DNA of 45,494 nt from an uncultured Actinomycetes bacterium (GTDB taxonomy: Bacteria > Actinomycetota > Acidimicrobiia > IMCC26256 > PALSA-555), in NCBI GenBank assembly GCA_937927875.1, contig CALEYV010000091.1:1-45494 (forward strand), in the 5' to 3' direction. Below, piece by piece: positions 35,735-43,330 of the stretch. Position numbers and translations under genes: made by a program. The notes beneath the pieces are model-generated. The model was not told the DNA's origin. It saw nothing but the letters and a program-made list of their open reading frames with translations, and did not search any database. Every line of letters starts with the position of its first letter. The stretch's first letter is position 1.

Positions 35735-36637
35735 CTACTTGGCTCGGGCGGGTGACCGGTCCCCGTTGCCGAACGCCTCCCCGGCGTAGCCGGCGAGGCC
35801 CTGGAGGAGGCTGCTCAGCTCGAGCGGCACGACGAACTTCGTGCTCGGGGACGCGCCGAGGCTCTTCAGCGCGTCCAGGTACTGCAGGCCCATGGTCTTG
35901 GCGTCCACGTTCTGGGCGGCCTGGAACACGTTCGTGAGCGCGAGCGCGAACCCTTCGGCTCGCAGCGCCGCGGCTTGCTTGTCGCCCTCGGACTGCAGGA
36001 TGTTGGACTGCTTCTGGCCTTCGGCCTGCAGGATGTTCGACTGCTTCTCGCCCTCGGCCCGCAGGATCGCGGCCGACTTGTCGCCCTCGGCCTCGGTGAC
36101 GACGGCGCGGCGGGTCCGTTCGGCCGACATCTGGCGGGTCATGGCCTCCTGCACCGCCGGCGGCGGGGTGATCTCCCGGATCTCGACGTTGGTGACCTTC
36201 ACGCCCCAGCGCTCGGTGACCTCGTCGAGCTTGGCCCGGAGCAGCTGGTTGATCTCGTCGCGCTTGGCCAGGACGTCGTCGAGGCTGATGTCGCCGACCA
36301 CCGACCGCAGCGTCGTGGCGGCGATGTTCTGGGCCGCACCGGAGAAGTCGGCGACCTGCACCACGCTCGCCTGCACGTCGACGACCTTGAAGAAGGTGAT
36401 GAAGTCGATCGAGATGGGCGCGTTGTCCTTCGTGATCGCGGTCTGGCGGGGGATCTCCAGGAAGAACTCCCGCAGGTCGACCCGGATCACCCGGTCGACG
36501 AGGGGCAGCACCGCGACGACGCCCGGGCCCTTCACGCCGGTCATCCGCCCGAGCCGGAACACCACCAGCCGCGAGTACTCGGACACGATCCGAAACGGGA
36601 GAAACGCGGTCTGCATCCTCGCAATTCTGGTCGGCAT
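35735..36637 (-). CDS. SPFH/Band 7 (slipin-type) membrane protein
   Basis: A 300-residue stomatin-like protein. SEYSRLVVFRLGRMTGVKGPGVVAVLPLVDRVIRVDLRE is the start of the Band 7 domain, continuing through TKDNAPISIDFITFFKVVD and LRSVVGDISLDDVLAKRDEI to VTNVEIREITPPPAVQEAM. Then comes a coiled coil of charged repeats (AEGEKQSNILQAEGQKQSNI). There is a hydrophobic N-terminal patch. SPFH proteins form ring scaffolds at lipid microdomains. The ATG at 36637 follows GAGAGGTAGG and lies 5 nt after the NfeD stop; SPFH-NfeD operons are widespread. Confidence 0.95.
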   Translation of the reverse strand: MPTRIARMQTAFLPFRIVSEYSRLVVFRLGRMTGVKGPGVVAVLPLVDRVIRVDLREFFLEIPRQTAITKDNAPISIDFITFFKVVDVQASVVQVADFSGAAQNIAATTLRSVVGDISLDDVLAKRDEINQLLRAKLDEVTERWGVKVTNVEIREITPPPAVQEAMTRQMSAERTRRAVVTEAEGDKSAAILRAEGEKQSNILQAEGQKQSNILQSEGDKQAAALRAEGFALALTNVFQAAQNVDAKTMGLQYLDALKSLGASPSTKFVVPLELSSLLQGLAGYAGEAFGNGDRSPARAK

Positions 36638-36642
36638 CCTGC

Positions 36643-37320
36643 CTACCTCTCTGTGATCGAGCCAGCCGGCCCGCCCGTCATGTGATCCACCGGCGCCACG
36701 TGCAGCGTGAGGCCGCGGAGATCGAAGACCACGACCTTGGTGCCGACCGGCGCCTTCCCATCCGAGCTGCCCAGCGTCGCGGCCCAGGTCTCGCCGCGCA
36801 CCCGCACCTGGCCGTCGGGGTCGAGATCCTCGGTCACGACGCCCTCCTCGCCGATCAGGGTGTCGCTGCCGGTCACGACCGGCGCGTCGCGGACGCGCAG
36901 CGCGGCGCGGGCGACGATCAGGAAGAACCCGCCGAGCACGACCGCGACCGCGATCAGCAGCGGCCGCGAGACCTCGGCGTTGGGCACCGATGGGTCGTAG
37001 AGGAAGAGGCCGCCGAGCACGAGGCACACCGTTCCCGCGACGGCGGCGAGGGCATGGGCGCCGGCCTTGAGCTCGATCGAGAAGAAGACGAAGGCGACCG
37101 CCAGCAGGATGATGCCGCCCGCGGTGACCGGGAGCCGGTTGATCAGCACCAGCGAGACGATGAACGAGATCAGCCCGGCGACGAACGGGACGTTGAGCCC
37201 GGGGTGGAAGAGCTCGAAGATCATCCCGGCGAGGCCGAGCACGAACAGGATGAACGCCAGGTTCGGGTCAGCCGAGAGGTGGTGGGCCGCCAGCAGCGGG
37301 CCCGCGAGCAGGCCGATCAC
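36643..37320 (-). CDS. NfeD-family membrane protein lacking the protease domain
   Basis: A 225-residue protein with four transmembrane helices and a C-terminal OB-fold (LIGEEGVVTEDLDPDGQVRVRGETWAA). The membrane part follows the pattern of long NfeD (ADPNLAFILFVLGLAGMIFELFHPGLNVPF, then INRLPVTAGGIILLAVAF), but the N-terminal ClpP-like serine protease is absent. I use the GTG at 37320; it overlaps, as GTGA, the stop of a 23-codon ORF that has a strong ribosome site. Coupled to the downstream SPFH gene, 5 nt away. Confidence 0.88.
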   Translation of the reverse strand: MIGLLAGPLLAAHHLSADPNLAFILFVLGLAGMIFELFHPGLNVPFVAGLISFIVSLVLINRLPVTAGGIILLAVAFVFFSIELKAGAHALAAVAGTVCLVLGGLFLYDPSVPNAEVSRPLLIAVAVVLGGFFLIVARAALRVRDAPVVTGSDTLIGEEGVVTEDLDPDGQVRVRGETWAATLGSSDGKAPVGTKVVVFDLRGLTLHVAPVDHMTGGPAGSITER

Positions 37321-37388
37321 GATGGGTCCCTGGTCACGGTGTCGCCCGGCGTGGAGACGGTGGCGAGGGGCGGCACGAGGGTGCGCAT
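37317..37388 (-). CDS. Short ORF upstream of nfeD, translationally coupled or frameshifted N-terminus
   Basis: A 23-codon ORF (MRTLVPPLATVSTPG..) with AAGGAG four nt before its ATG at 37388. Its TGA overlaps the nfeD GTG as GTGA. It could be an uORF that sets nfeD translation, or the real nfeD start broken by one lost or gained base: a one-base shift would join it to IVIGLLAGP. I cannot decide from sequence alone. Confidence 0.35.
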   Translation of the reverse strand: MRTLVPPLATVSTPGDTVTRDPS

Positions 37389-37673
37389 GGCACTCCTTGG
37401 CAACGTCGGGGTTCCCGGCCCTGTTCCGGGCGCCGGGCCGCGTCGCCACCAATTAGCGGTTTCGTAGCGGGGCGGTGCCGGCGTGCACCCGCGCGATCAC
37501 CCACCACTGCCACCTCCCGCCCAGGATCTGCGGCGCGGCGCGCCGGGTCGCCGAGTGTCGCGTGGGGGGCTAGGCCCGTCAACCGGTCGGGCTCGCGTCC
37601 GGCGGGCGCGGCGCGAGCCGGTCTGGGAGCCGGCGTTTCGAGTGGGCGCCGGCGAAGGTCGCGCCGCGACGCG
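37389..37673. other. Intergenic region without assignable features
   Basis: About 285 nt between the upstream ORF of nfeD and the repeat-protein stop. Nearly all GC-rich; I see no ORF with codon character, clear promoter, RNA gene or repeat. It must hold the promoter of the nfeD-SPFH operon and perhaps the repeat-gene terminator, but neither could be identified. Confidence 0.4.
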
Positions 37674-38765
37674 CTACGCCGACGGGCGGGTGACGCGACG
37701 GCGCATGAGCCAGTAGATGAGCCCGGCGCCGCTCGCCGCCAGGACACCGAACACGACCTCGCGGACGATCCCGTTCCCGGCGATCGGGACCGGCACCGAT
37801 CCGGCCAGGCCGTCGATCGTCCCGCCCCCGCCGTTCGACCCACAGCTGCTGGTCGAGGTGCACGAGATGCCGTAGAGGGTGTTGGTGGTTCCCGACGTCT
37901 GCGACGACCAGCTCGTCCCGTTCGTCGTGGTCAGGATGGTGCCGGAGGCGCCGACCACCCAGCACGAGGTCGTGCTCGCGCACGAGATGCCATACAGCAC
38001 GTTGCTGGTGCCACTGGTCTGCGCCGACCAGGTGGTCCCGCCGTTCGAGGTCGCGTGGATGCCCCCCGCGAAGTCGGTCGCGAAGCACGCGGTGCTGCTC
38101 GGGCAGGCGATGCCCGAGAGGGGGTTGCTCGTCCCCGAGCTCTGGCTCGACCACGTCGAGCCACCATTCGTCGTGGCGCGGATGGTCCCCGAGGCGCCGA
38201 CCACCCAGCAGGTGGTCGTGCTCGAGCAGGTGACGCCGTACAGGGTGTTCGAAGTCCCCGAGGTCTGGCTCGACCAGGTGCTGCCGCCGTTGGTGGTGGC
38301 GCGGACCGTTCCCGACAGCCCGACGGCGAAGCAGGTCGTCGAGCTCTGACAGCGAACGGCGTAGAGGTCGTTGCTCGTCCCCGAGGTCTGGCCCGACCAC
38401 GTCGAGCCACCATTCGTCGTGACACGGATCGTCCCCGACTGGCCGACCGCCCAGCACGTGGTCGTGCTGACGCACGAGACGCCGTAGAGGTTGCCGGTGG
38501 TGCCCGAGGTCTGCCTCGACCAGGTGCTGCCGCCGTTGGTGGTGACGACGATCGTTCCGGAGGCGCCGACCGACCAGCAGTCGCTGCCGTTGACGCACGA
38601 CGTGGCGTACAGGTCGTTCGTGGTCCCCGACGGCTGGACGGTCCAGGAGGAGGCGAAGGCGGGCGTCGCCAGCGCCACCAGCGTCGCCAGGACCAGGGCC
38701 GACATCCCGAAGAGCCGACCCAGCCGCGACGGCCTAATCCGCGCCCACGCCGAGACCCCAGCCAT
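37674..38765 (-). CDS. Secreted seven-repeat beta-propeller (YCF48/BNR-like) with C-terminal membrane anchor
   Basis: A 363-residue protein. The signal peptide (GMSALVLATLVALATPAFA) is followed by seven tandem repeats of about 41 residues. The repeat core is LYGVSC-x5-CWAVGxSGTIxxTTNGGSTWSxQTSGT, with the NGGSTW Asp-box-like turn of YCF48/sialidase propellers and a Cys-x5-Cys pair in most repeats. Seven repeats fit one seven-bladed propeller. A final hydrophobic segment (VVFGVLAASGAGLIYWLM) before RRRVTRPSA anchors it. The repeats are very alike, so they are probably recent duplicates. ATG 38765 gives a complete signal peptide; binding partner unknown. Confidence 0.9.
   Translation of the reverse strand: MAGVSAWARIRPSRLGRLFGMSALVLATLVALATPAFASSWTVQPSGTTNDLYATSCVNGSDCWSVGASGTIVVTTNGGSTWSRQTSGTTGNLYGVSCVSTTTCWAVGQSGTIRVTTNGGSTWSGQTSGTSNDLYAVRCQSSTTCFAVGLSGTVRATTNGGSTWSSQTSGTSNTLYGVTCSSTTTCWVVGASGTIRATTNGGSTWSSQSSGTSNPLSGIACPSSTACFATDFAGGIHATSNGGTTWSAQTSGTSNVLYGISCASTTSCWVVGASGTILTTTNGTSWSSQTSGTTNTLYGISCTSTSSCGSNGGGGTIDGLAGSVPVPIAGNGIVREVVFGVLAASGAGLIYWLMRRRVTRPSA
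37791..38651 (-). repeat. Seven tandem coding repeats of about 123 bp
   Basis: The propeller gene is made of near-identical 123-bp units at DNA level, recognisable by the recurring TCGACCACGTCGAGCCACCA and CCGCCGTTGGTGGT segments (plus-strand sense). They are in frame, without spacers, and so are not CRISPR. Repeats 3 and 4 are the most alike; repeats 5 and 7 have drifted most. Confidence 0.85.
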
Positions 38766-38831
38766 GGTCAGTTCTTCGGCGCTCCAGCCCCGAACTTGAG
38801 CCGCCGCCGGGCGGTCGGCCCCGGCTCGGGG

Positions 38832-40037
38832 CTAGCCCCCGTAGGCGGTCAGCCGGAGGGTGCGGAGTGCGGTCTGGACGTCGGCATCCTGGCTGCCGTC
38901 GACGGTGGTCCCGAACATGATGCTGAAGACGCCCGACGAGGTCCCGACCACGTAGCCGGTCGCGTGCACGATGAGCCGCCCGCCGCTCGGCAGCGTGAGG
39001 TTGATGGTGCCGGTCACGAGCAGGGCGTGGGTGCCGGCGATGGTCGTGGGGGCCACCACCGCGTCGGGGATCTGCTTGCGGAAGGCGGCCTGGGCCCCGG
39101 CCGGGTCCGAGAGCGCGGACTTGGCGATCCCGAGCGACACGATCTCGACGTTCGAGCCGTAGATGCGGTTGCCGATGTCGACGGCGAGGAACTTGACGTT
39201 CGAGGCGGCGCTGCCGAAGTCGGTCAGCGTCGAGGCGAGCTGCGGGTTCGCGGCGGCGACCCGCTGCTCGGCCTGCTTGATCGCCGATGAGCTCGGGTCG
39301 AGCGCCAGCCAGGTATCGCGAATCGCGAACGTGACGTTGGCCGAGTGCAGCATGACCAGGTGGTAGCCGGCCGGCGCCGAGACGGACGGCGTGCTTGACG
39401 AACCGAGCACGCCGGCGGGCCCGGTGCCCCATTTCGCGACGACGACGTAGCCGCCGATCGCGAGCGCCAGCAGCACCACGCCGACGAGGGCGACGATGGC
39501 GGCGCCGCGCCGACGCTTCGGCTCGACGCGTGCCTGGGGCTCGGGCTCGGCTCGAGTCGGACCGCTCGGCGCATCTGCCACCGGCGCCGGCGGCGCGGAG
39601 TGCAGACGAGCCGCAGCGACCCGGGACGCGAACGGCGACGGCCCCGGCGGCGGCGGTGCTTCGATGAGCGGCGACGGCAACTCCGTGAGTGGGGCGACCG
39701 GTGCCGGCGGCGCGGTGACCGTCGGCGTCACCGCGGGCATAGGCGGCGCCGCCACAGTGGCCATGGCGGTCGGCACCGGCGGCGCGACGACGGTGGCCAC
39801 CGCGGTCGTCCGGGTTGGCAGCGGGGCCGTGGCGGCGGTGGCCGGCGCGGCGGCGGTGCTCGCCGTCCAGGCGGCCCCGCCCCAGTAGCGCAGGCTGGCT
39901 TCGTCGGCGGGGTCCCGGTACCACCCGGGCGCCGGCGGCCGACCCACCTGGCCCGTCCAGGCGTGACCGTCCCAGTACCGGAGCATCCGGGGGTCGCCGG
40001 GGTCGGGGTACCACCCGCCGGGACGTGACAGATCCAT
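38832..40037 (-). CDS. Membrane protein with two N-terminal DUF2510 domains
   Basis: A 401-residue protein. Two DUF2510 motifs open it: GGWYPDPGDPRMLRYWDGHAWT and PGWYRDPADEASLRYWGGAAWT. A long Ala/Pro/Thr/Val low-complexity linker leads to a basic stretch and one transmembrane helix (AAIVALVGVVLLALAIGGYVVV). The outer domain is 190 residues, starting PAGYHLVMLHSANVTFAIRD and including SNVKFLAVDIGN and LLVTGTINLTLPSG. DUF2510 is found in actinobacterial membrane proteins and is of unknown function. ATG 40037. Confidence 0.9.
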   Translation of the reverse strand: MDLSRPGGWYPDPGDPRMLRYWDGHAWTGQVGRPPAPGWYRDPADEASLRYWGGAAWTASTAAAPATAATAPLPTRTTAVATVVAPPVPTAMATVAAPPMPAVTPTVTAPPAPVAPLTELPSPLIEAPPPPGPSPFASRVAAARLHSAPPAPVADAPSGPTRAEPEPQARVEPKRRRGAAIVALVGVVLLALAIGGYVVVAKWGTGPAGVLGSSSTPSVSAPAGYHLVMLHSANVTFAIRDTWLALDPSSSAIKQAEQRVAAANPQLASTLTDFGSAASNVKFLAVDIGNRIYGSNVEIVSLGIAKSALSDPAGAQAAFRKQIPDAVVAPTTIAGTHALLVTGTINLTLPSGGRLIVHATGYVVGTSSGVFSIMFGTTVDGSQDADVQTALRTLRLTAYGG

Positions 40038-40203
40038 GACCGTCCTTCGGCCCGTCAGCCCTTCCCCGGTCGAGATCGGCGCGCGCACCAGCCGCCTTGA
40101 GGCCGAACCGTCGCGTCGGGCGCGCCCCGCGGCCCCTGCGAAGCACCCCGCCGGGTCGCCGGGACCGGAACTGCCCGAGGGTCACGACGCCACCGCGGCG
40201 AGG

Positions 40204-40764
40204 ATGGATGCGGTGGCCATCGGTCGGCGCATCCTCGTCCTCGGAACGAGCGGCAGCGGCAAGACGACCGTGGCCGACCGCCTGGCCCGGGCCCGGGGCC
40301 TCCCGCACATCGAGCTCGACGCGCTCCACTGGGAGCCGAACTGGCGGGAGGCCGAGACGGCGGTGTTCCAGCAGCGGGTTCGTGCCGCGCTCGATGCCGC
40401 GCCCGACGGCTGGGTGCTCGACGGCAACTACTTCAACAAGGTCGACCCGGTCACGACCGCGGCCGCCGACACGCTGGTCTTCCTCGATCTGCCGCTCCCG
40501 CTGGTGCTCGGCCGGCTGGTCCGCCGCACGATCCGGCGGTGGCGGACGCGAGAGGTGCTCTGGAGCGGCAACCGCGAGCGCCTCCACGCCCTCTTCACCC
40601 GTGACTCGCTCCTCCTGTGGGCGCTGCGCACCCATCGGCGCAACCGCGGCCGGTACCGCCGACGGATCCACGACGCCGGCCCGCCGCTCGTCGCGGTGCG
40701 GCTCCGGACACCGCGCCAAGTACGCCGGTTCCTCGATGCCGAGGCGGCCGCCACCCGGCCGTGA
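40204..40764 (+). CDS. P-loop NTPase, adenylate kinase/topology-modulation-like
   Basis: A 186-residue small kinase-like protein. ILVLGTSGSGKTTVADRLA is the Walker A loop, LPHIELDALHWEPNW follows, and WVLDGNYFNKVDPVTTAAADTLVFLDLP carries the Walker B-like Asp. The pattern is that of FlaR/topology-modulation proteins, whose substrate is unclear. ATG 40204 is the natural start: an ATG at 40036, which forms CATG with the opposite gene's start, would add 56 residues of Arg/Pro-rich sequence not matching the family. Confidence 0.85.
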   Translation: MDAVAIGRRILVLGTSGSGKTTVADRLARARGLPHIELDALHWEPNWREAETAVFQQRVRAALDAAPDGWVLDGNYFNKVDPVTTAAADTLVFLDLPLPLVLGRLVRRTIRRWRTREVLWSGNRERLHALFTRDSLLLWALRTHRRNRGRYRRRIHDAGPPLVAVRLRTPRQVRRFLDAEAAATRP

Positions 40765-40773
40765 CCGGTCGGG

Positions 40774-41664
40774 TCAGTCGCGGCCGCGGCGCCGACGCCA
40801 GCCGACGCCCTGGTTGGGGTTCGCGAGGTGAGCGAGGAACGAGAAGCCGCGAGACGCTTGCATGAGCGTGCGCGACAGCCAGAAGCGGGGCCGCTGCCGG
40901 CCTCGGATCCGGCCGTGCTCGCGCCAGTGCGTCGTGTAGTCGCCACTGAAGCCGGGCGTCTCGGCGGCGGTGTAGTAGTAGGTCGCGACGGACCGGCGAG
41001 AGCACCCCGGCGCGACCGGCTCGGGGAACCCGTGTACCGACACGTCGTTGGTCTCGAACACGACCATCCGGCCCCACACCGGCTCGACGCGCCGGGGCTC
41101 GAGGTCCGGGCGGTGCGCGTGGCTGAGCGTGAGGACGCCCCCGTCGCCCGGCGCCCAGTCCGGGTTCAGGTAGACGAGGACGTTCAGGCGCCGGTAGAGG
41201 CCGAGTCGTCCGTAGACGTGGAAGTCGGTGTGGGGGGCCAGGATCCCGCCCGCCTCCGAGCGGTGCAGGCCGCCACCCTCGAGGTAGGGGTCAGGGATCA
41301 GCTGGCCGATGCCGCTGATCTGCTCGAGCAGCTCGAGGAACGCCGGCGAGTTCAGCTCGTCGAGCAGCTGCCCCCACGGAGCCGGGATGACGGCGCGCTC
41401 CTGGCAGGCCCGCTTCTCGTGCTGGTAGGCGTCGCCGAGGCTCCGCCACCGGGGCCAGCTCACCTCCGGGAACGACGCGAGCTCGATCGGGTCGAGGTCC
41501 AAGCAGTCGTCGATCACCACGTGCGGGAACGGCCGGGCGGTCGGGAACGCCGCGGCGAGGAGTGCGAGCTGGCCGCGGATCGACTCGACCCGCACGATGG
41601 CGGCGGTCGTCGGGTCGGCAACCGCCGCCCCCGTCGACACGGCCGGTGACCCCAGACGCGGCAT
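40774..41664 (-). CDS. 2-oxoglutarate/Fe(II)-dependent oxygenase, prolyl-4-hydroxylase-like
   Basis: A 296-residue double-stranded beta-helix enzyme. The iron triad is His145-x-Asp147 (APHTDFH) and His211 (VSVHGFPEP), and Arg224 (CSRRSVATYYYT) should bind the 2-oxoglutarate carboxylate. The order and spacing of these residues are normal for P4H-type enzymes that hydroxylate prolyl residues or free small molecules. ATG 41664. Its stop is 10 nt from the stop of the convergent P-loop gene. The substrate is unknown. Confidence 0.92.
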   Translation of the reverse strand: MPRLGSPAVSTGAAVADPTTAAIVRVESIRGQLALLAAAFPTARPFPHVVIDDCLDLDPIELASFPEVSWPRWRSLGDAYQHEKRACQERAVIPAPWGQLLDELNSPAFLELLEQISGIGQLIPDPYLEGGGLHRSEAGGILAPHTDFHVYGRLGLYRRLNVLVYLNPDWAPGDGGVLTLSHAHRPDLEPRRVEPVWGRMVVFETNDVSVHGFPEPVAPGCSRRSVATYYYTAAETPGFSGDYTTHWREHGRIRGRQRPRFWLSRTLMQASRGFSFLAHLANPNQGVGWRRRRGRD

Positions 41665-41741
41665 CTGACAACGATCGGCGCGTCGGCGCCGAAGTTGAGG
41701 AGCTGGCGGTCAGCCGATGCCGGACACCAGGTCCCGCCGGG

Positions 41742-42164
41742 TCATCCAGACTCGGACGCGCCCGGGATCTCGGTCGGCTCGGGGTCGTTCGGTCCGGGGC
41801 TCGTCGCGGTTGCGGAGCCGCCGGCCGCGGCCTGCACGCGATCCTTGAGCCACGCCAGGCTGTTGGTTCCGCTCATGGCGTCGGACCAACCGGCCAGCGC
41901 CGACTCGACCCCCTCGAGGGTCGGGATCGTGCCGAGCACTTCGACGACGAGATCCTGCTCCGGGACGCGGTGCAGGTACTCCCCGCCGAGCGTGTCGACC
42001 ATGATGGGCTCGGTCGGCTCGCGCATGCAGTACAGCTCTCCGGTGTCCTGGACCCAGCTCGCCTCGGCCCGGTTGCCGTCGGCGTCGTGCCAGTCGCGGC
42101 CGAACTCGAACTCCTCCGACGTCCGCCGGGCGGGGTTCTGGTCGTAGAACTCCTCGATGTCCAC
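41742..42164 (-). CDS. Conserved hypothetical protein (actinobacterial)
   Basis: A 140-residue soluble protein. VDIEEFYDQNPARRTSEEFEFGRDWHDADGNR and SWVQDTGELYCMREP give a pattern I recall in uncharacterised actinobacterial proteins. It continues VEVLGTIPTLEGVESALAGW, then an acidic/proline tail. GTG 42164 has GGGAGG upstream, fixing the start; the upstream ORF is a shadow. Nothing indicates a catalytic site. Confidence 0.8.
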   Translation of the reverse strand: MDIEEFYDQNPARRTSEEFEFGRDWHDADGNRAEASWVQDTGELYCMREPTEPIMVDTLGGEYLHRVPEQDLVVEVLGTIPTLEGVESALAGWSDAMSGTNSLAWLKDRVQAAAGGSATATSPGPNDPEPTEIPGASESG

Positions 42165-42304
42165 TGGGTTGCGCCTCCCGAACGCCGACTCGCCGGACTG
42201 GTGGCATCGCCGGCGCCCCATCTTGCCCGCCGGACCGCGCTCGACGCCGACCGGCGGGTACTCGGCGCCCCGTCCTGGCGCCCCGCGCCGCTCGCGCACG
42301 ACGA

Positions 42305-42330
42305 GACTGGCTGGCTGAGATGGGCCAGTC
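42305..42330. repeat. Inverted repeat downstream of tatA
   Basis: GACTGGC at 42305-42311 and GCCAGTC at 42324-42330 form a 7-bp perfect stem with a 12-nt loop. It lies 36 nt past the tatA stop, on the minus strand's downstream side, and could help terminate tatA transcription. Confidence 0.35.
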
Positions 42331-42349
42331 AGGAGGTCACTGGCGTTGG

Positions 42350-42367
42350 AGGGCCGGAACTGGCCCT
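42350..42367 (-). terminator. Stem-loop at the tatA stop codon
   Basis: AGGGCC-GGAACT-GGCCCT is a perfect 6-bp stem, overlapping the tatA stop codon (42366-42368). A U-tract is missing, as often in actinobacteria. Confidence 0.4.
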
Positions 42368-42542
42368 ACTTCTCGTGGCGGTCGACGTTGTCGCTCTCGC
42401 CCCGGCCCTTCCGGAATTCCTTCGGCACCCGGCCGAGCGACCGGGCGAGCTTCGGCAGCTGTGAACTGCCGAACAGCAAGACGACCAGGCCACCGATGAG
42501 CACAAGCTCCCAACCGACGATGGCACCGAGCACCGGGGTCAT
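42366..42542 (-). CDS. tatA: Twin-arginine translocase TatA/TatE subunit
   Basis: A 58-residue TatA-type protein, which forms the oligomeric pore element of the Tat export pathway. GWELVLIGGLVVLLFGSSQLPKLARSLG has the N-terminal helix, the FG hinge and the amphipathic helix. KEFRKGRGESDN is the charged end. ATG 42542. There is no tatB or tatC in the window, so the partners lie elsewhere; it may be an additional TatA paralogue. Confidence 0.9.
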   Translation of the reverse strand: MTPVLGAIVGWELVLIGGLVVLLFGSSQLPKLARSLGRVPKEFRKGRGESDNVDRHEK

Positions 42543-42713
42543 GGTCCGTCCCGTCTGTTGCCGACCTCGCCGATGGTAGACGACGACCATCGAGCGCCTC
42601 GTTCCGGCTGATCTACGACCTGGCCAGCGGTACCGACTGCCGAAGCGTCGAACGTAATCGCTTGTCTTGCCGGTTTGTCGACACGGCGACTCTCAACTCT
42701 GAAACAGCGAGTC

Positions 42714-42731
42714 ACGAGGTTGTCACCTCGT
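42714..42731 (-). terminator. Stem-loop after the GyrI-like gene
   Basis: ACGAGGT-TGTC-ACCTCGT is a perfect 7-bp stem with a 4-nt loop, beginning 5 nt past the GyrI-like stop. The intergenic DNA around it (42543-42735) is less GC-rich than the genes, as expected for regulatory sequence, but I could not fix a promoter for tatA. Confidence 0.5.
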
Positions 42732-42735
42732 TGGG

Positions 42736-43182
42736 TTACGCGAGCTGGTAGCAGACGGTCGTCTCGAGCTCCGCCGGGTCTTCGCGCCAGTCGCCGTAGA
42801 TCTCCCAGCGGACGCCCGTGAGCGCGTGCCGGTGGGAGAGGCACCAGGCCTTGATCGCGACATGCGCCTCCTCGAGAGCGTCGTAGGGGCCTCGGTGCAC
42901 GGCCGTCGCGACCGGGCCACCCGGCAGCACCGAGGGGACGACTCGACCGGCCGGGTCGAACGGTCCGGCCACCTGCACGCCGACCTCGACGTGTGGAACG
43001 TCGTCCTGGTAGAGCACGACGTTGTGCCCGTTCTCGGTGGCCCCGCCGCTCCGGACGAAGGCGTACACCTCGTCGAGCAGGGTGGGCCACAGCGTCGGGA
43101 GCTGCGACCAGGTGGTCGCGGCGGCAACGACCGCGGTGGGCTCTTCGACCGCGGTCGTGACGGAGACCGGATAGAACGCCAC
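42736..43182 (-). CDS. GyrI-like small-molecule-binding domain protein
   Basis: A 148-residue protein resembling AraC effector-binding/GyrI-like domains (SOUL-type ligand-binding barrels). VSVTTAVEEPTAVVAAATTW, VPHVEVGVQVAGPF, PSVLPGGPVATAVHRGPYDALEEAHVAIKAWC and the terminal VRWEIYGDWREDPAELETTVCYQL follow the family. Such stand-alone domains may bind cyclic drugs or inhibit DNA gyrase. GTG 43182 has GGAG upstream. No DNA-binding domain is attached. Confidence 0.85.
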   Translation of the reverse strand: MAFYPVSVTTAVEEPTAVVAAATTWSQLPTLWPTLLDEVYAFVRSGGATENGHNVVLYQDDVPHVEVGVQVAGPFDPAGRVVPSVLPGGPVATAVHRGPYDALEEAHVAIKAWCLSHRHALTGVRWEIYGDWREDPAELETTVCYQLA

Positions 43183-43330
43183 GGCTCCGTGCTACCACGG
43201 CGGGAGCGCCGATCACCCGGCCGCCGGGCACTCGACATTCGCGGACGAGCCGTCGAACCGCCGCCGTGGTCGGGCGCGACCAGTTGCCCCCGGTGCGACG
43301 ACCGCTGCCCGGCTGGCCTACCTCAACGTC

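Noticed and set aside
37579..38598. Second repetitive frame (His/Gln/Arg/Leu-rich) within the propeller gene
   Set aside because: It is a shifted reading of the same 123-bp repeats. The frame with signal peptide, Asp-box-like turns and membrane anchor is the real one.
37791..38651. Direct repeats considered as a CRISPR array
   Set aside because: Units are about 123 bp, contiguous, in frame and coding, with no unique spacers.
40036..40203. N-terminal extension of the P-loop kinase from ATG 40036
   Set aside because: The added residues are Arg/Pro/Ala-rich, not matching the family; ATG 40204 lies directly before the Walker A segment.
38734..40719. 661-residue minus-strand frame overlapping the DUF2510 gene and the P-loop gene
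   Set aside because: Composition is Arg/Ala/Gly-rich with no domain, and the frame cuts across three well-supported genes.
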